Notes: generated by a model from the sequence alone, not told the origin. Counted from the first letter of the stretch, positions 8,596-18,092 are shown. The stretch: DNA of 64,000 nt from Streptomyces sp. Ag109_O5-1 (GCF_003814875.1 NZ_RKQF01000001.1:6820001-6884000), one strand, 5' to 3'. Numbers and translations: made by a program.

Positions 8596-9165
8596 GTGGC
8601 TGCCCTACTGCCCTCCTGGGTCACGGTCACCGGCCTGACGGCGGGGGCGACGGTGGCCGTCGTCTTCCTCGCCGTACAGGCCGAGAAGGGGCCGCACCCC
8701 ACGGCCGCGGCGGTCCGCCCGTCGGCGAGCGCGTCGGCGGGCGCCCACCCCTCCGCGTCACCGGCCCCGGCGAAGGCCCCCGGGATACCGGCGGCCTCCG
8801 GCACGGGCCGCCGGGTCGTCTACGCGCTCGGCGACAAGCGGGTGTGGCTGGTCGACGCGACCGGCAAGGCGACCCGCACCTTCACGGTGTGGCCGGGGAC
8901 GGTGAGTCCCGACCCCGGCACCTACACGGTCACCAGGACCAAGGCGTCCACGACCGGCTCGGACGGCGTCCAGATCGAGCACATCCTGTACTTCGCCTAT
9001 AAGTCGGGCCTGTCGGTCGCCTTCTCCAACGCGGTCGACGGCTCGTCCCCGCCACCGGCCGCTGCCGGCAAGCAGACCAGCGGCATTCGCATGCCCAAGG
9101 CGGACGGCGCGGCCCTGTGGACGTTCGGCACGGAGCCGGACACCAAGGTGACGGTGGTCAAGTAG
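8596..9165 (+). CDS. Membrane-anchored L,D-transpeptidase-like protein lacking the catalytic cysteine
   Basis: A 189-residue protein: one N-terminal membrane segment (about residues 8-28), a Ser/Ala/Pro-rich linker to about 75, then a domain with the early strands of an L,D-transpeptidase (RRVVYALGDKRVWLVDATGKATRTFTVWPG, then TYTVTRTKASTTGSDG). In active enzymes the fold ends with S-H-G-C-I/V-R-L/M; here the equivalent place reads QTSGIRMPKADG, with no histidine-glycine-cysteine. It is therefore probably not an active transpeptidase and may bind cell wall or act as a scaffold. The GTG at 8596 is chosen for the upstream GGAGGAG. It overlaps the convergent DUF2165 gene by 8 nt. Confidence 0.7.
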   Translation: MAALLPSWVTVTGLTAGATVAVVFLAVQAEKGPHPTAAAVRPSASASAGAHPSASPAPAKAPGIPAASGTGRRVVYALGDKRVWLVDATGKATRTFTVWPGTVSPDPGTYTVTRTKASTTGSDGVQIEHILYFAYKSGLSVAFSNAVDGSSPPPAAAGKQTSGIRMPKADGAALWTFGTEPDTKVTVVK

Positions 9166-9658
9166 CCGACGAGCGCTCCGGCAGCTGTACGACGACGAGC
9201 GCTATGCCGGTGAGCACCAGTACCCGGGTCGCGGCGTCGAGGCCGTTCCAGGTCTTCGACTGCCACATGGCGAACCACTCACCGCCGATGGCGATGAACC
9301 CGGCGCCGAAGAGCAGCACGAGCATCAGCAGGCCGTAGGTGGAGAGCTGGCGCGCGCGAACGTTGTCACGCCGGAACCACAGCACGGTCCCGGCGATCAG
9401 CACGAGCGCGGCGACGGTCTCCCAGACGATGATGGCGATGTAGGCGGCGTTCTCGAGTCCCTTGTCCGTGATGGCCCGCCACATCAGATCGTCGTCCTTG
9501 AACGTGGTGTCCATGGCCAGGACATGCTGGACGAAGGCCTGGTTGGTGCCGAAGTCGGTGATGTTCCCCAGCGCGACGAGGGCGATGTAGAGGGCGACCG
9601 TGCCGGTGAGGACGGCGGCTGCGAGCGCGAGTGCGCGTGATGAGTGGGAGGTGGACAT
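9158..9658 (-). CDS. DUF2165 family integral membrane protein
   Basis: A 166-residue protein with four hydrophobic segments (about 10-30, 73-92, 107-127, 143-160). The loop NITDFGTNQAFVQHVLAMDTT and the ITDKGLENAAYIAIIVWE helix are characteristic of the DUF2165 family, which has no known function. ATG 9658 has AAGGAC upstream. The 3' end overlaps the stop of the convergent transpeptidase-like gene, so the two transcripts converge without an intergenic terminator. Confidence 0.8.
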   Translation of the reverse strand: MSTSHSSRALALAAAVLTGTVALYIALVALGNITDFGTNQAFVQHVLAMDTTFKDDDLMWRAITDKGLENAAYIAIIVWETVAALVLIAGTVLWFRRDNVRARQLSTYGLLMLVLLFGAGFIAIGGEWFAMWQSKTWNGLDAATRVLVLTGIALVVVQLPERSSAT

Positions 9659-9785
9659 GTCACCGTCCTTCCCGCTCCCCGGTGTTCACACCCCCTGTGC
9701 GGCAAGCGCCGTTCGACGTCGTGCCGCGGCGATGAACCGCTCGTACGCCGGTACCTTGGTCGGAGTTTCGTGCGAGGGGGGTCTC

Positions 9786-11213
9786 ATGGACACGGCGGAC
9801 GCCACCGGACACATACCCGGCGGAGGAGCGGAAGAGCCCGACGGCTTCGCGGAGTTGAGGGAGCGCGAGTTCGGCTACCTCGACGAGGGCGGACACACCT
9901 ATCTCGACCACACCGGTGCCGGACTTCCCCCGCGCTCCCTCGTCATGGGCAGCGCCCGGCGGATCACCGGCGGACTGTTCGGCAACCCGCACTCCGAGAG
10001 CCCGGCCTCCCGCGCCTCCGGGCTCCTGCTGGCCGAGGCGCGCCAGGCGGTGCTCCGGCACTTCAACGCCGATCCCGACGACTACGCCGTGATCTTCACC
10101 CCCAACGCGACCGGCGCCCTGCGCCTGGTCGGCGAGGCGTATCCCTTCACCCGCGACAGCAGACTCGTGATGTCGCTCGACAACCACAACTCGGTCAACG
10201 GCCTGAGGGAGTACGCGCGGGCGCGCGGAGCCACGACCTTGTACGTGCCCGGCCTGCACATCGACGAGGGACGACTGCTCGCCGCCCTGGCCCCGCACCG
10301 CCTGCGGCGGCGGGCCGGCGGCCTGCTCGCCTATCCGGCGCAGAGCAACTTCACCGGCGTCCAGCACTCCCTGGACTGGATCGAGACCGCCCGGGCACAC
10401 GGCTACGACGTCCTGCTCGACGCGGCGGCCTTCGCACCGACCAACGCCCTGGACCTGAGCCGCCACCGGCCGGACTTCACCGCGGTCAGCTGGTACAAGG
10501 TCTTCGGCCACCCCACCGGCATCGGCAGTCTGATCGCCCGGCGCACGGCCCTCGCCAGGCTGCGCCGTCCCTGGTTCTCGGGCGGCACCATCTACGCGGT
10601 CAGTGCCCAGGCCCAGTGGCACGTCCTCGCCACCGACGAGGCCGCCTTCGAGGACGGCACCGTCAACTTCCTGTCGCTGCCCGACGTGACCGCCGGACTC
10701 GCCTGGATCGACGGCATCGGCATGGACCGCGTACACGCCCATGTCGCTGCCCTCACCGACCAACTGCTCACCGGTTTACGGGCCTTGACGCACAGCGACG
10801 GCTCCCCGCTGGTCCGGGTGTACGGCCCCGACCGTGCCGGCGCGGACCGCGGCGGCACGGTCGCGCTGAACGTGCTCGGAGCGGACGGCCGGATCGTCGA
10901 CGAACGCGTCGTCACGCGCGACAGCGCCGCTCACGGCATATCCCTGCGCACGGGCTGCTTCTGCAATCCCGGCGCCGGGGAAGAGGCGTTCGCCCTGCCA
11001 CTGAACCGACTGCGCTCGGCGGCCCGCCGGCAACTCGGCTCACTTGAGGAGTACTTGGAGCTGCTGCGGCTGCCGACGGCGGGTGCCGTGCGGGTCTCGC
11101 TGGGCGTGTCGTCCCAGCCCAGGGACATCGAGACGTTCCTGACGTTCGTGACGAAGACCTACCGGGACCGGGTGCCGGGGGTGACCGGGCTGGCCGCCCG
11201 GGAGGGCTGCTGA
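9786..11213 (+). CDS. Class V aminotransferase-fold PLP enzyme, molybdenum-cofactor-sulfurase-like; contains a TTA codon
   Basis: A 475-residue PLP-dependent enzyme. It has the MoCo-sulfurase/cysteine-desulfurase features: YLDHTGAGLPPRSL near the N-terminus, SWYKVFGHPTGIG with the PLP lysine (K238), and RTGCFCNPGAGE (C391 or C393), the position of the sulfur-carrying cysteine. It lacks the MOSC domain of eukaryotic sulfurases. The length fits bacterial relatives that make persulfide for cofactor or natural-product chemistry. ATG 9786 follows GAGGGGGG. Codon 331 (10776-10778) is TTA, in a genome type where this codon needs the bldA tRNA, so translation may be tied to development. No clear partner gene is adjacent. 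Confidence 0.8.
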   Translation: MDTADATGHIPGGGAEEPDGFAELREREFGYLDEGGHTYLDHTGAGLPPRSLVMGSARRITGGLFGNPHSESPASRASGLLLAEARQAVLRHFNADPDDYAVIFTPNATGALRLVGEAYPFTRDSRLVMSLDNHNSVNGLREYARARGATTLYVPGLHIDEGRLLAALAPHRLRRRAGGLLAYPAQSNFTGVQHSLDWIETARAHGYDVLLDAAAFAPTNALDLSRHRPDFTAVSWYKVFGHPTGIGSLIARRTALARLRRPWFSGGTIYAVSAQAQWHVLATDEAAFEDGTVNFLSLPDVTAGLAWIDGIGMDRVHAHVAALTDQLLTGLRALTHSDGSPLVRVYGPDRAGADRGGTVALNVLGADGRIVDERVVTRDSAAHGISLRTGCFCNPGAGEEAFALPLNRLRSAARRQLGSLEEYLELLRLPTAGAVRVSLGVSSQPRDIETFLTFVTKTYRDRVPGVTGLAAREGC

Positions 11214-11228
11214 GCCCCTGCCCGGGGA

Positions 11229-12935
11229 TCACCGTCCCGACCGGCTCCGCGCCGCGCCGTCCCGGCACTTGCGCACCAGAACCGCCCAGGTCCAGGCCAG
11301 GAACAGCAGCGCGAAGCCCGCCAGGACCAGCCAACCGCGGCTCGCCGGATGCCCGAACGAGTCCCCGTACGACTCCAGGAGCGGCGGCCCCGACGGCGAG
11401 CCGCCCGCCCGCCACAGCGACGCCAGCCCCACCCCGCTGCCCAGCGCCTCGAACGCCCAGCGATTGGTCATCGCCCAGCTGATCGCCTGCCCGGCCACCG
11501 TCATCCGGGGTACCGGCACGAAGGCGCCCGAGAACAGCACCTGGGGGAAACAGAGCAACGGCAGCATCAGCGTCGCCTGTCCCGGCTCCGACACCGCGGC
11601 CGACGCGAGCAGTCCGAGTGCGAGGGCGGCGGCGGAGGCCAGCACACTGGACGCGAACAGCGAGCCGTACGTGTCCCAGCCCGCCGCGGGCAGCCGGTCC
11701 AGGGCGCGCAGCACGATCAGCAACAACGCGTCCGCGACCGCGAGTACCGGCAGCATCGTCGTCAGCTTCGAGGCGACGTACGGGCCGATCCGCAGCCCCG
11801 CGAGCCATTCACGACGCAGGACCGGCAGCTCGGTGCAGATCTGCAGCAGGCCGTACGTCAGCCCGAAGAAGAACGCGCCGAACGCGATCCAGAACATGAT
11901 CATCGCCGTGGAGCCCGGATCAGGCGCCGCCCGGTCGAACGCGCCGGCCCGGAACAGCACCGCGAACATCGCCACGATCATCACCGGCGAGCCCGCCAGG
12001 ACGGCGACCGAGAGACGGTTGTGCAGCATCAGCGCGGTACCGCGCCGGGTGAGCAGCGTCCACTGACGGAGGGCGCCGACAGGAGCCGGGCGCCTGGACG
12101 GTGACGGGCTGTCAGCCGGGCCGATGTCATCGGGACCGGCGCGTTCGACCCGCACACCGCCCGCCACCGCCTCATACACCTCCTCCACGGTGCCGACCCC
12201 GAACGCCTCGCACAGCGCGGCCGGTTCACCCGCGTACGCGACCTCCCCGCCGGAGGACAGGAACACGATCTGATCGGCGCGGAGCAGATCGGCGAGGACA
12301 TGCGTGGTCAGCACGACGGTGGTGCCGTCCTCGGCCAGTGCCCGCAGGGTGCGCAGCAGGGCCGCGCCCGTGACCGGGTCGAGCCCGGACGTCGGCTCGT
12401 CGAGGAAGAGCACCCTGGGGCGGGTGAGCAACTCGACGGCGATACTGGCCCGTTTGCGTTCACCGCCGCTCAGCGCACGCACCGGAGTCTCCGCCCGCTC
12501 CGCCAGTCCGAGCGTGTCCAGCACTTGCTCGACGGTTTCGAGTACGGTCCCGGCCGGCGTCCCCGGAGGCATCCGCAGCCCCGCCGCGTACACCAGCGTG
12601 CGGCGCAGCGGCAGCTCGCGGTGGATGATGTCCTCCTGCGGCACGAACCCGAACTCCGGCCCCGGCGGCCCGGGTTGCGCCCCGTCGTGCAGCACCTCGC
12701 CCTCGGTCGGAGCGCTCAGCCCGGCCAGCGTCTGCAACAGCACGGTCTTTCCGGCGCCGCTGCTCCCGGCGATCACCGTGAGCTGTCCGGGCGGCACGTC
12801 GACCGATATCCCGTTCAGTACCCGCCCCGCCCCACGGACGTCCCGGCTCACCCGACGTGCCCGCAGCCGCAGGCCGTTGGCGGACGGGCGGGGTGTTTCG
12901 ACGGATGCGCGGGGGTGCGGGGGTGGCGTCGACAT
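11229..12935 (-). CDS. ABC transporter, fused ATPase and ABC-2 permease (ABCG-like half transporter)
   Basis: A 568-residue half-transporter. The ATPase domain comes first: Walker A GSSGAGKT (57-64), Q-loop FVPQED, signature LSGGERKR (155-162) and Walker B LFLDEPTSGLD (to 186). A linker to about 290 follows, then an ABC-2 permease with about six membrane segments (MIVAMFAVLFR, MFWIAFGAFFFGLTYGLL, VLAVADALLLIVL, LASAAALALGLLASAAV, LMLPLLCFPQVLFSGAF and a final one near the end). This order matches ABCG-type exporters, which dimerise in the membrane. It probably exports a lipid or drug-like compound. It starts 48 nt downstream of the hydrolase gene and may be cotranscribed with it. Confidence 0.88.
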   Translation of the reverse strand: MSTPPPHPRASVETPRPSANGLRLRARRVSRDVRGAGRVLNGISVDVPPGQLTVIAGSSGAGKTVLLQTLAGLSAPTEGEVLHDGAQPGPPGPEFGFVPQEDIIHRELPLRRTLVYAAGLRMPPGTPAGTVLETVEQVLDTLGLAERAETPVRALSGGERKRASIAVELLTRPRVLFLDEPTSGLDPVTGAALLRTLRALAEDGTTVVLTTHVLADLLRADQIVFLSSGGEVAYAGEPAALCEAFGVGTVEEVYEAVAGGVRVERAGPDDIGPADSPSPSRRPAPVGALRQWTLLTRRGTALMLHNRLSVAVLAGSPVMIVAMFAVLFRAGAFDRAAPDPGSTAMIMFWIAFGAFFFGLTYGLLQICTELPVLRREWLAGLRIGPYVASKLTTMLPVLAVADALLLIVLRALDRLPAAGWDTYGSLFASSVLASAAALALGLLASAAVSEPGQATLMLPLLCFPQVLFSGAFVPVPRMTVAGQAISWAMTNRWAFEALGSGVGLASLWRAGGSPSGPPLLESYGDSFGHPASRGWLVLAGFALLFLAWTWAVLVRKCRDGAARSRSGR

Positions 12936-12983
12936 GGGGGCAGCATGTCAGGCCGGGGCCGGATCCGTCCGTGGGTGGGCGAC

Positions 12984-13811
12984 TCAGCCGCGGGCGAATT
13001 CGAGGAGGTCGGCGTCGAAGCGGTCCGCGAACTCGGGGACCATCGCCAGGCCGTGCGGAGCGCCCGGGTAGACCTTGAGGACGGCGTCCTTGACGAGCTG
13101 CGACGACTTCTCCGCGGACGCCACGATGGGGACGATCTGGTCGTCGTCGCCGTGCGCGATCAGGGTGGGGATGTCGAACGTCTTCAGGTCCTCGGTGAGA
13201 TCGGTCTCGGAGAACGCCTTGATGCAGTCGTAGGCCCCCTTGATACCCACCGTCATGCTCCAGAGCCAGAACTCCTCGCGGGTCCCCTCGGAGACCTTCG
13301 AACCGTCACGGTTGGCACCGTAGAACGGGGCGCTGAGGTCCTTGTAGAACTGGGAACGGTCCGCGAGGACGCCTTGCCGGAGCCCGTCGAAGACATCCAT
13401 CGGCAGCCCCTCCGGGTTCGCCTCCGTCTTCAGCATCAACGGGGGGATCGCGCCGAGCAGGACCGCCTTGGCGACCCGGCTCGTGCCGTGCCGGCCGATG
13501 TAGCGGGTGACCTCCCCGCCACCGGTCGAGTGCCCGACCAGGATCACGTCCCGAAGGTCGAGGGTCTCGATGACCGACGCCAGGTCGTCGGCGTACGTGT
13601 CCAGCTCGTTCCCGTCCCAGGGCTGGCCTGAGCGCCCGCCCCCGCGCCGGTCGTGGGCCACGGCCCGGAAGCCGTTGTCCGCCATCAGCTTCAGCTGCGG
13701 ATCCCACGCGTCCGCGGTCAGCGGCCAGCCGTGGGAGAACACCACCGGCTGCCCCGCCCCCCAGTCCTTGAAGTAGATCTGAGTGCCGTCCTTGGCAGTG
13801 GCAAAAGCCAT
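12984..13811 (-). CDS. Alpha/beta hydrolase, non-haem chloroperoxidase type
   Basis: A 275-residue alpha/beta hydrolase. The opening FATAKDGTQIYFKDWGAGQP, VFSHGWPL (oxyanion region), HDRRGGGRSGQPW and the nucleophile elbow GHSTGG (S95) match bacterial cofactor-free haloperoxidases. The likely acid and base are D224 in HGDDDQIVP and H253 in APHGLAM, so the triad looks intact. Natural activity is usually esterase or perhydrolase; halogenation is a side reaction. ATG 13811 follows GGAGGAGC. Upstream, a GC-rich tandem repeat separates it from the broken monooxygenase gene. Confidence 0.88.
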   Translation of the reverse strand: MAFATAKDGTQIYFKDWGAGQPVVFSHGWPLTADAWDPQLKLMADNGFRAVAHDRRGGGRSGQPWDGNELDTYADDLASVIETLDLRDVILVGHSTGGGEVTRYIGRHGTSRVAKAVLLGAIPPLMLKTEANPEGLPMDVFDGLRQGVLADRSQFYKDLSAPFYGANRDGSKVSEGTREEFWLWSMTVGIKGAYDCIKAFSETDLTEDLKTFDIPTLIAHGDDDQIVPIVASAEKSSQLVKDAVLKVYPGAPHGLAMVPEFADRFDADLLEFARG

Positions 13812-13894
13812 GATCGCTCCTCCAGCACTTGTCCGGGACTTGGCGAGAGCGTCGTGTTTTTCACCCTACGCGCGGCGTCCCGACAAGGCGCGCC

Positions 13895-13936
13895 GGGCGG
13901 ACGGCGGCGGGCGGACGGCGGCGGGCGGACGGCGGC
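13895..13936. repeat. Three tandem copies of a 14-bp GC-rich unit
   Basis: Three exact copies of GGGCGGACGGCGGC run head to tail in the space between the hydrolase start and the end of the monooxygenase pseudogene. It is a simple-sequence expansion, perhaps variable between strains; no function is evident. Confidence 0.85.
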
Positions 13937-13959
13937 GGGGAGCGACGCCGGATGCCCGG

Positions 13960-15481
13960 TCACACCCCCTGACGACCGCCCCGACCGCCCCGGCCGACCG
14001 TGCCCAGCCAGCGCGTCAGGGCCCCGCGTACGTCCTCCGGGTCCGGGTCCTCGGCCGCCCATGCGGCATAACCGTCGGGCCGGACCAGTACGGTCGGGCG
14101 CAGACCGGCCGCCGGGGACGCCGTCACCACCCGCTCCGCCCACGGCGCGGCGACCGCAGCGACATCGCGCCCCACCAGCACGAACTTGCCCTCCCGCAAG
14201 GCCTCATAGAGCCGAGCCGGCTTCTCCGACAGGCGGAGATCCGGTATCCGGCGGCCGGCGAGCGGATGTGAACCCCGGGGCGCACGGTAGGCGATCCCGA
14301 TGCCGGAAATACCACGTGACGCCTGCGCCTCCACCACGACCAGCCCGTGCACGACGGTGGCCAGAGCGGCCCGCAGCGCACGGACCAGGGCTGACCCTGC
14401 GGTCACCGCCGAGAGCAGTGCGTGACTGACATGCAGCACCGTGCGCCCCACCGGGTGGCGCTCCGCGTGGTAGCTGTCCAGCAGCGCGTCACCGGCCCAG
14501 CCCTTCAGGACGGCCGCCAGTTTCCAGCCGAGGTTGGCCGCGTCCTGCATCCCGGTGTTCATGCCCATGCCGCCGGCGGGCGAGTGGATGTGCGCGGCGT
14601 CGCCCGCGAGGAACACCCTCCCCTGCCGGTAGCGGGGTACCTGGCGCTCGTCGCTGTGGAACCGGGAGAGCCACCGCGCGTCGTGCATCCCGAGGTCGTC
14701 GCCGATCGTGCGTTCCGTGATGTCCCGGACGTCCTCCAGGGTGACCGGCGCGTCGTCGGGCAGCTGCCGGTGCCGGTCCCAGCCGATGATCCGGTACCAG
14801 CCTTCCCCGAACGGCGCGAAGAAGGTGAAACCCTGGTCGTTCGAGCTGAAGTTGAAGATCTCGTCCGGTGCGCGGTCGAGCAGTACGTCCGCCAGCATCA
14901 CGGAGCTGATGGCCGATCTGCCGGGGAACGGCATACCCAGGCTCTGCCGGACGTTGCTGCCCGCGCCGTCCGCACCGACCACGTGACGGGCTCGGAGCAC
15001 GCCCGTGGTGCCGTCCGGATGGCATACGTCCACGTCGACGCCTTCCGGGTCCTGCCGCAGTCCGGTGACCCGGACCCCACGGAGGATGGTGGCTCCCGTT
15101 TCCTCGGTCCGGCGCAGCAGGGACCGCTCGAGCTGCCACTGGGGAATGGTGAGGATGAAGGGAAAACGCGTGCGCAGCCTGGAGAAGTCGATGCTGAGGC
15201 GGCCGAACGGCGCAATGCCCGGGTGGGCGTGCCGATCCGGAGCAGTTCGTCGGCCAGGCCCCGGGCGTCGAGCTGTTCCAGGGTCCGCGCGTGCAGACTG
15301 AAGGCCCGGCTCAGGTTGGACTCGTGATCGCGTCGCTCCAGCAACGTGACATCGACTCCGGCCTGGGCGAGATCGCCCGTGAGGAGCAGACCGGTCGGGC
15401 CGGCCCCGACCACCAGAACGTCGGCGTCCGGGGCCCGCGCCGTTCCGGAGAGGCGCTCGGTGACCTGTCCGCTGTGTCCAT
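13960..15481 (-). pseudogene. FAD-dependent aromatic monooxygenase, disrupted by frameshift(s)
   Basis: Two frames together encode a PheA/TfdB-type FAD monooxygenase. The first (from about 15430) has VVGAGPTGLLLTGDLAQAG, the FAD-binding Rossmann motif, and SLHARTLEQLDARGLADELL. At about 15245 coding shifts frame: the second frame resumes with PFGRLSIDFSRLRTRFPFIL and continues through VVGADGAGSNVRQSLG, RVFLAGDAAHIHSPAGGMGMN (the second FAD motif) and a thioredoxin-like tail to 13960. Restoring one C in the run at about 15240 would join them smoothly. There is also no in-frame start before the first Rossmann strand; the ATG at 15481 is in another frame, which suggests a second indel. Either a decayed gene or sequencing errors in C-runs. 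Confidence 0.8.
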
Positions 15482-15677
15482 GCTTCCGAGTGTCGGCCCG
15501 GCTCAGGGGCGCCGCACGGCGAGGTGGCGCTGAGCCCGATCAGCGGCCGTACGGGCGTCCCGTGTGCGGAGGTGCGGGGGCGGCATGCCAGGTGGGCCTC
15601 GGACCCGGCAGCCGCCCGGGTCCTGATGCCGGGGCCTCTGCCAGACTGTGGGCGAAGCGGCTACGGGGGTGCAGCTG

Positions 15678-18092
15678 ATGGGGTCGACACGGCCGTCGAT
15701 GCAGGAGCTGATCGGGCGGCGGCGGAGGGCCGGGTTCGTCGGGCGGGCCGAGGAGCGGGCGGCGTTCCGGCGCAACCTCGACCTGGCGCCCGAGGACGAG
15801 CGGCACCGCTTCCTCTTCCATGTCCACGGTGACGCCGGTGTCGGGAAGACCCGTCTGGTACGGGAGTTGGAGCAGATCGCCCGGGAGGCCGGGGCGCTGA
15901 CCGTGTACGTCGACGAAGGCGTGGCCGGAGTGCCCGAGGCACTGGCGGTGATGGCCCGTCAGTTCGCTGCCCAGGGACGGCGGTTCAAGGAGCTGGAGCG
16001 GCTGCTGGCCGCGCACCGGGAGCGGCGGCACGAGGCGGAGGCCGCCCTGGCGGTGGGCGGACCGGAGGACCGGGAGGGGCCGTCGGCGGGGAGCCTCGCC
16101 GTGGCGCGGGCGGCGCAGGTGGGGCTGGGGATGGTGCCGGTGGCCGGCGCCTTCGCCGTGGCCCTGGACACCGACCGCCTCGCCCAGGGCACCGACCGGC
16201 TCCGGGCCCGTTTCCGCAGCCAGGAGGACGCCCAACTGGTGCTGTCCCCGGAGCGGGTACTGACCCCGGTACTGCTGAACGAGCTGGCCGGCGCGGCCGA
16301 CACCGCCCCCTGGATCGTCCTGCTCCTCGACACCTACGAGCGCACCGGCCCGTTCCTCGACCCCTGGCTGCACGACGTGATGACCACCGACCGCTACGGC
16401 GCCCTTCCCGCCAACGTCGTCGTGGTCACCTCCGGCCAGCACCCCTTCGACACGGCCCGCTGGGGCAGCTTCGCCGACTTCAGAACCGACCTGCCCCTCG
16501 GCCCGTTCACCGAGGCGGAGGCCCGGGGGCTGCTCGCGGACAAGGGGGTACGGGACGAGCCGGTGGTCGCCGAGGTGCTGCGGCTCACCGGCGGCCTGCC
16601 CGTGCTCGTCACCGCCCTGGCCGAACAGCACCCCACCGACCCGGACGACGTGGGCGACCCCAGCGCCACCGCCGTGGAACGCTTCCTGAAGTGGGAGCCC
16701 GATCCGGCCCGCCGGTCCGTGGCACTCGCCTGCGCGCTGCCCCGGCGCCTGGACCTGGACGTCTTCCGGACCGCCGTGGACTGCCCGGACGAGGACGCCG
16801 ACGCGCTCTTCGACTGGCTGCGCGGCCTGCCGTTCGTCACCGAGCGCCCCGACCGGCTGACCTATCACGACCTGGTCCGTGACGCGATGCTCCGACTGCG
16901 CCGACGGCTCTCGCCGCGCGGCTGGACACGGGAGCACGAGAGGCTCGCGGAGGCCTACGGCGGCTGGCGCGAGGAGGCGGCGAACGGCCTGCGTTCCGGC
17001 ACGGAATGGGACCACGAGCCGTGGCGCGAACTCCTGCTGGAGGAGACGTACCACCGGTTGTGCGCCCGGCCGCAGACCGCTCTGCCGGGAGCGCTGAACA
17101 CCCTTCTGCCGGCCTGCGCCGCGGATCCGGCGGTCGGCCGCCGCTGGGCGGCCATGGTGGCGGAAGCGGGCATCACCGCCGACGCCCCGGCCGTACGGGA
17201 CTGGGGCCGCCGCCTGGGCCAGGCCCTCACCGACGGCGTGACCGAGGCCATGGACCTGCTCCTCGCCCGGCCCGATCTGGACAGCGCCGGCCGGGCGCTG
17301 GCACATGTCGTCCGGGGCCGGGAACTCCGCAACGTTGGGGACTTCGGCCGCTCCCTGGCCGAGTACGACCGGGCGATCGAACTGGATCCGGAGCGGCCGA
17401 TGGCCCACTACGGCCGCGGCCTGTGCCGCCGGGCACTGGACGACTTCGACGGTGCCCTCGCCGATCTGGACCGTGCGGACCAACTCGCGCCCGACACCGC
17501 GCTGTTCCTCGCGGCCCGGGGCGAGACCCACCGACTGGCGGGCCGGTTCACCGAGGCGCTGGCCGACCTGGACCGGGCCGTCGCCCTGGAACCGGCCGAC
17601 GCGAGCACCTTGGCCTCCCGGGGTGTGTGCCGACACGCGTTGGAGCAGTACGACGCGGCCCTCGCCGATTTCGACCGCGCGCTGAGCCTCAACCCAGGGC
17701 ATCTGTGGGCGCGGGTGCGCAGGTCACGGCTGCGTGGCGTCCGGGGCGAGTGGGCCGAGGCCTTCGCCGACCTCGACGAGACGGCCCGGCGCGCGCCCGA
17801 CTCGCCCTGGATCGCCTCCGAGCGCGGCGACGCCTACCGCCGCGCGGGCCGCTTCGCGGACGCGGTCACCGAACTCACCCGGGCCGCCGGCCTGCTCCCC
17901 GACTACCCGTCCGCCCTCGCCGGCCGCGGCGCGGCCCTGCACGAACTGGGCCGCACCGAGGAGGCTTTGACCGACCTCGACCGGGCCATCGAGCTGGACC
18001 CCGACTTCGAGTGGGCGATGGAGACGCGGGCCCGGATACGGCTCCGGCTCGGCGAAGGGGACCAGCGCCTGCCCGGCGGATCGATCACGTGA
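15678..18092 (+). CDS. Large NTPase with C-terminal TPR array
   Basis: An 804-residue protein. Residues 18-60 read FVGRAEERAAFRRNL followed by HVHGDAGVGKTRLV, with Walker A GDAGVGKT at 51-58; Walker B is IVLLLDTYE (213-221). A winged-helix-like region follows to about 480. From about 535 to the end there are about seven TPR units (for example SLAEYDRAIELDPERPMAHY, ALADLDRADQLAPDTALF, ALTDLDRAIELDPDFEWAME). This is a STAND/AAA-type architecture used in signalling and in some bacterial defence proteins, but no N-terminal effector domain is visible and no partner gene is adjacent. ATG 15678 has GGGGG upstream. A TPR remnant about 870 nt downstream looks like a relative of its last repeats. Confidence 0.8.
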   Translation: MGSTRPSMQELIGRRRRAGFVGRAEERAAFRRNLDLAPEDERHRFLFHVHGDAGVGKTRLVRELEQIAREAGALTVYVDEGVAGVPEALAVMARQFAAQGRRFKELERLLAAHRERRHEAEAALAVGGPEDREGPSAGSLAVARAAQVGLGMVPVAGAFAVALDTDRLAQGTDRLRARFRSQEDAQLVLSPERVLTPVLLNELAGAADTAPWIVLLLDTYERTGPFLDPWLHDVMTTDRYGALPANVVVVTSGQHPFDTARWGSFADFRTDLPLGPFTEAEARGLLADKGVRDEPVVAEVLRLTGGLPVLVTALAEQHPTDPDDVGDPSATAVERFLKWEPDPARRSVALACALPRRLDLDVFRTAVDCPDEDADALFDWLRGLPFVTERPDRLTYHDLVRDAMLRLRRRLSPRGWTREHERLAEAYGGWREEAANGLRSGTEWDHEPWRELLLEETYHRLCARPQTALPGALNTLLPACAADPAVGRRWAAMVAEAGITADAPAVRDWGRRLGQALTDGVTEAMDLLLARPDLDSAGRALAHVVRGRELRNVGDFGRSLAEYDRAIELDPERPMAHYGRGLCRRALDDFDGALADLDRADQLAPDTALFLAARGETHRLAGRFTEALADLDRAVALEPADASTLASRGVCRHALEQYDAALADFDRALSLNPGHLWARVRRSRLRGVRGEWAEAFADLDETARRAPDSPWIASERGDAYRRAGRFADAVTELTRAAGLLPDYPSALAGRGAALHELGRTEEALTDLDRAIELDPDFEWAMETRARIRLRLGEGDQRLPGGSIT

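Noticed and set aside
5607..8804. A very long open frame on the minus strand opposite FO synthase
   Set aside because: It mirrors the codon periodicity of the plus-strand gene, has no family motifs, and FO synthase is certain. The same holds for the long plus-strand frame opposite the D,D-carboxypeptidase gene (32189-35230) and the minus-strand frame opposite the decarboxylase (60912-63131).
9786..11213. A plain cysteine desulfurase for iron-sulfur assembly
   Set aside because: No SufU/IscU-type partner genes are near, and the TGCFCNPG and N-terminal patterns fit the MoCo-sulfurase branch better.
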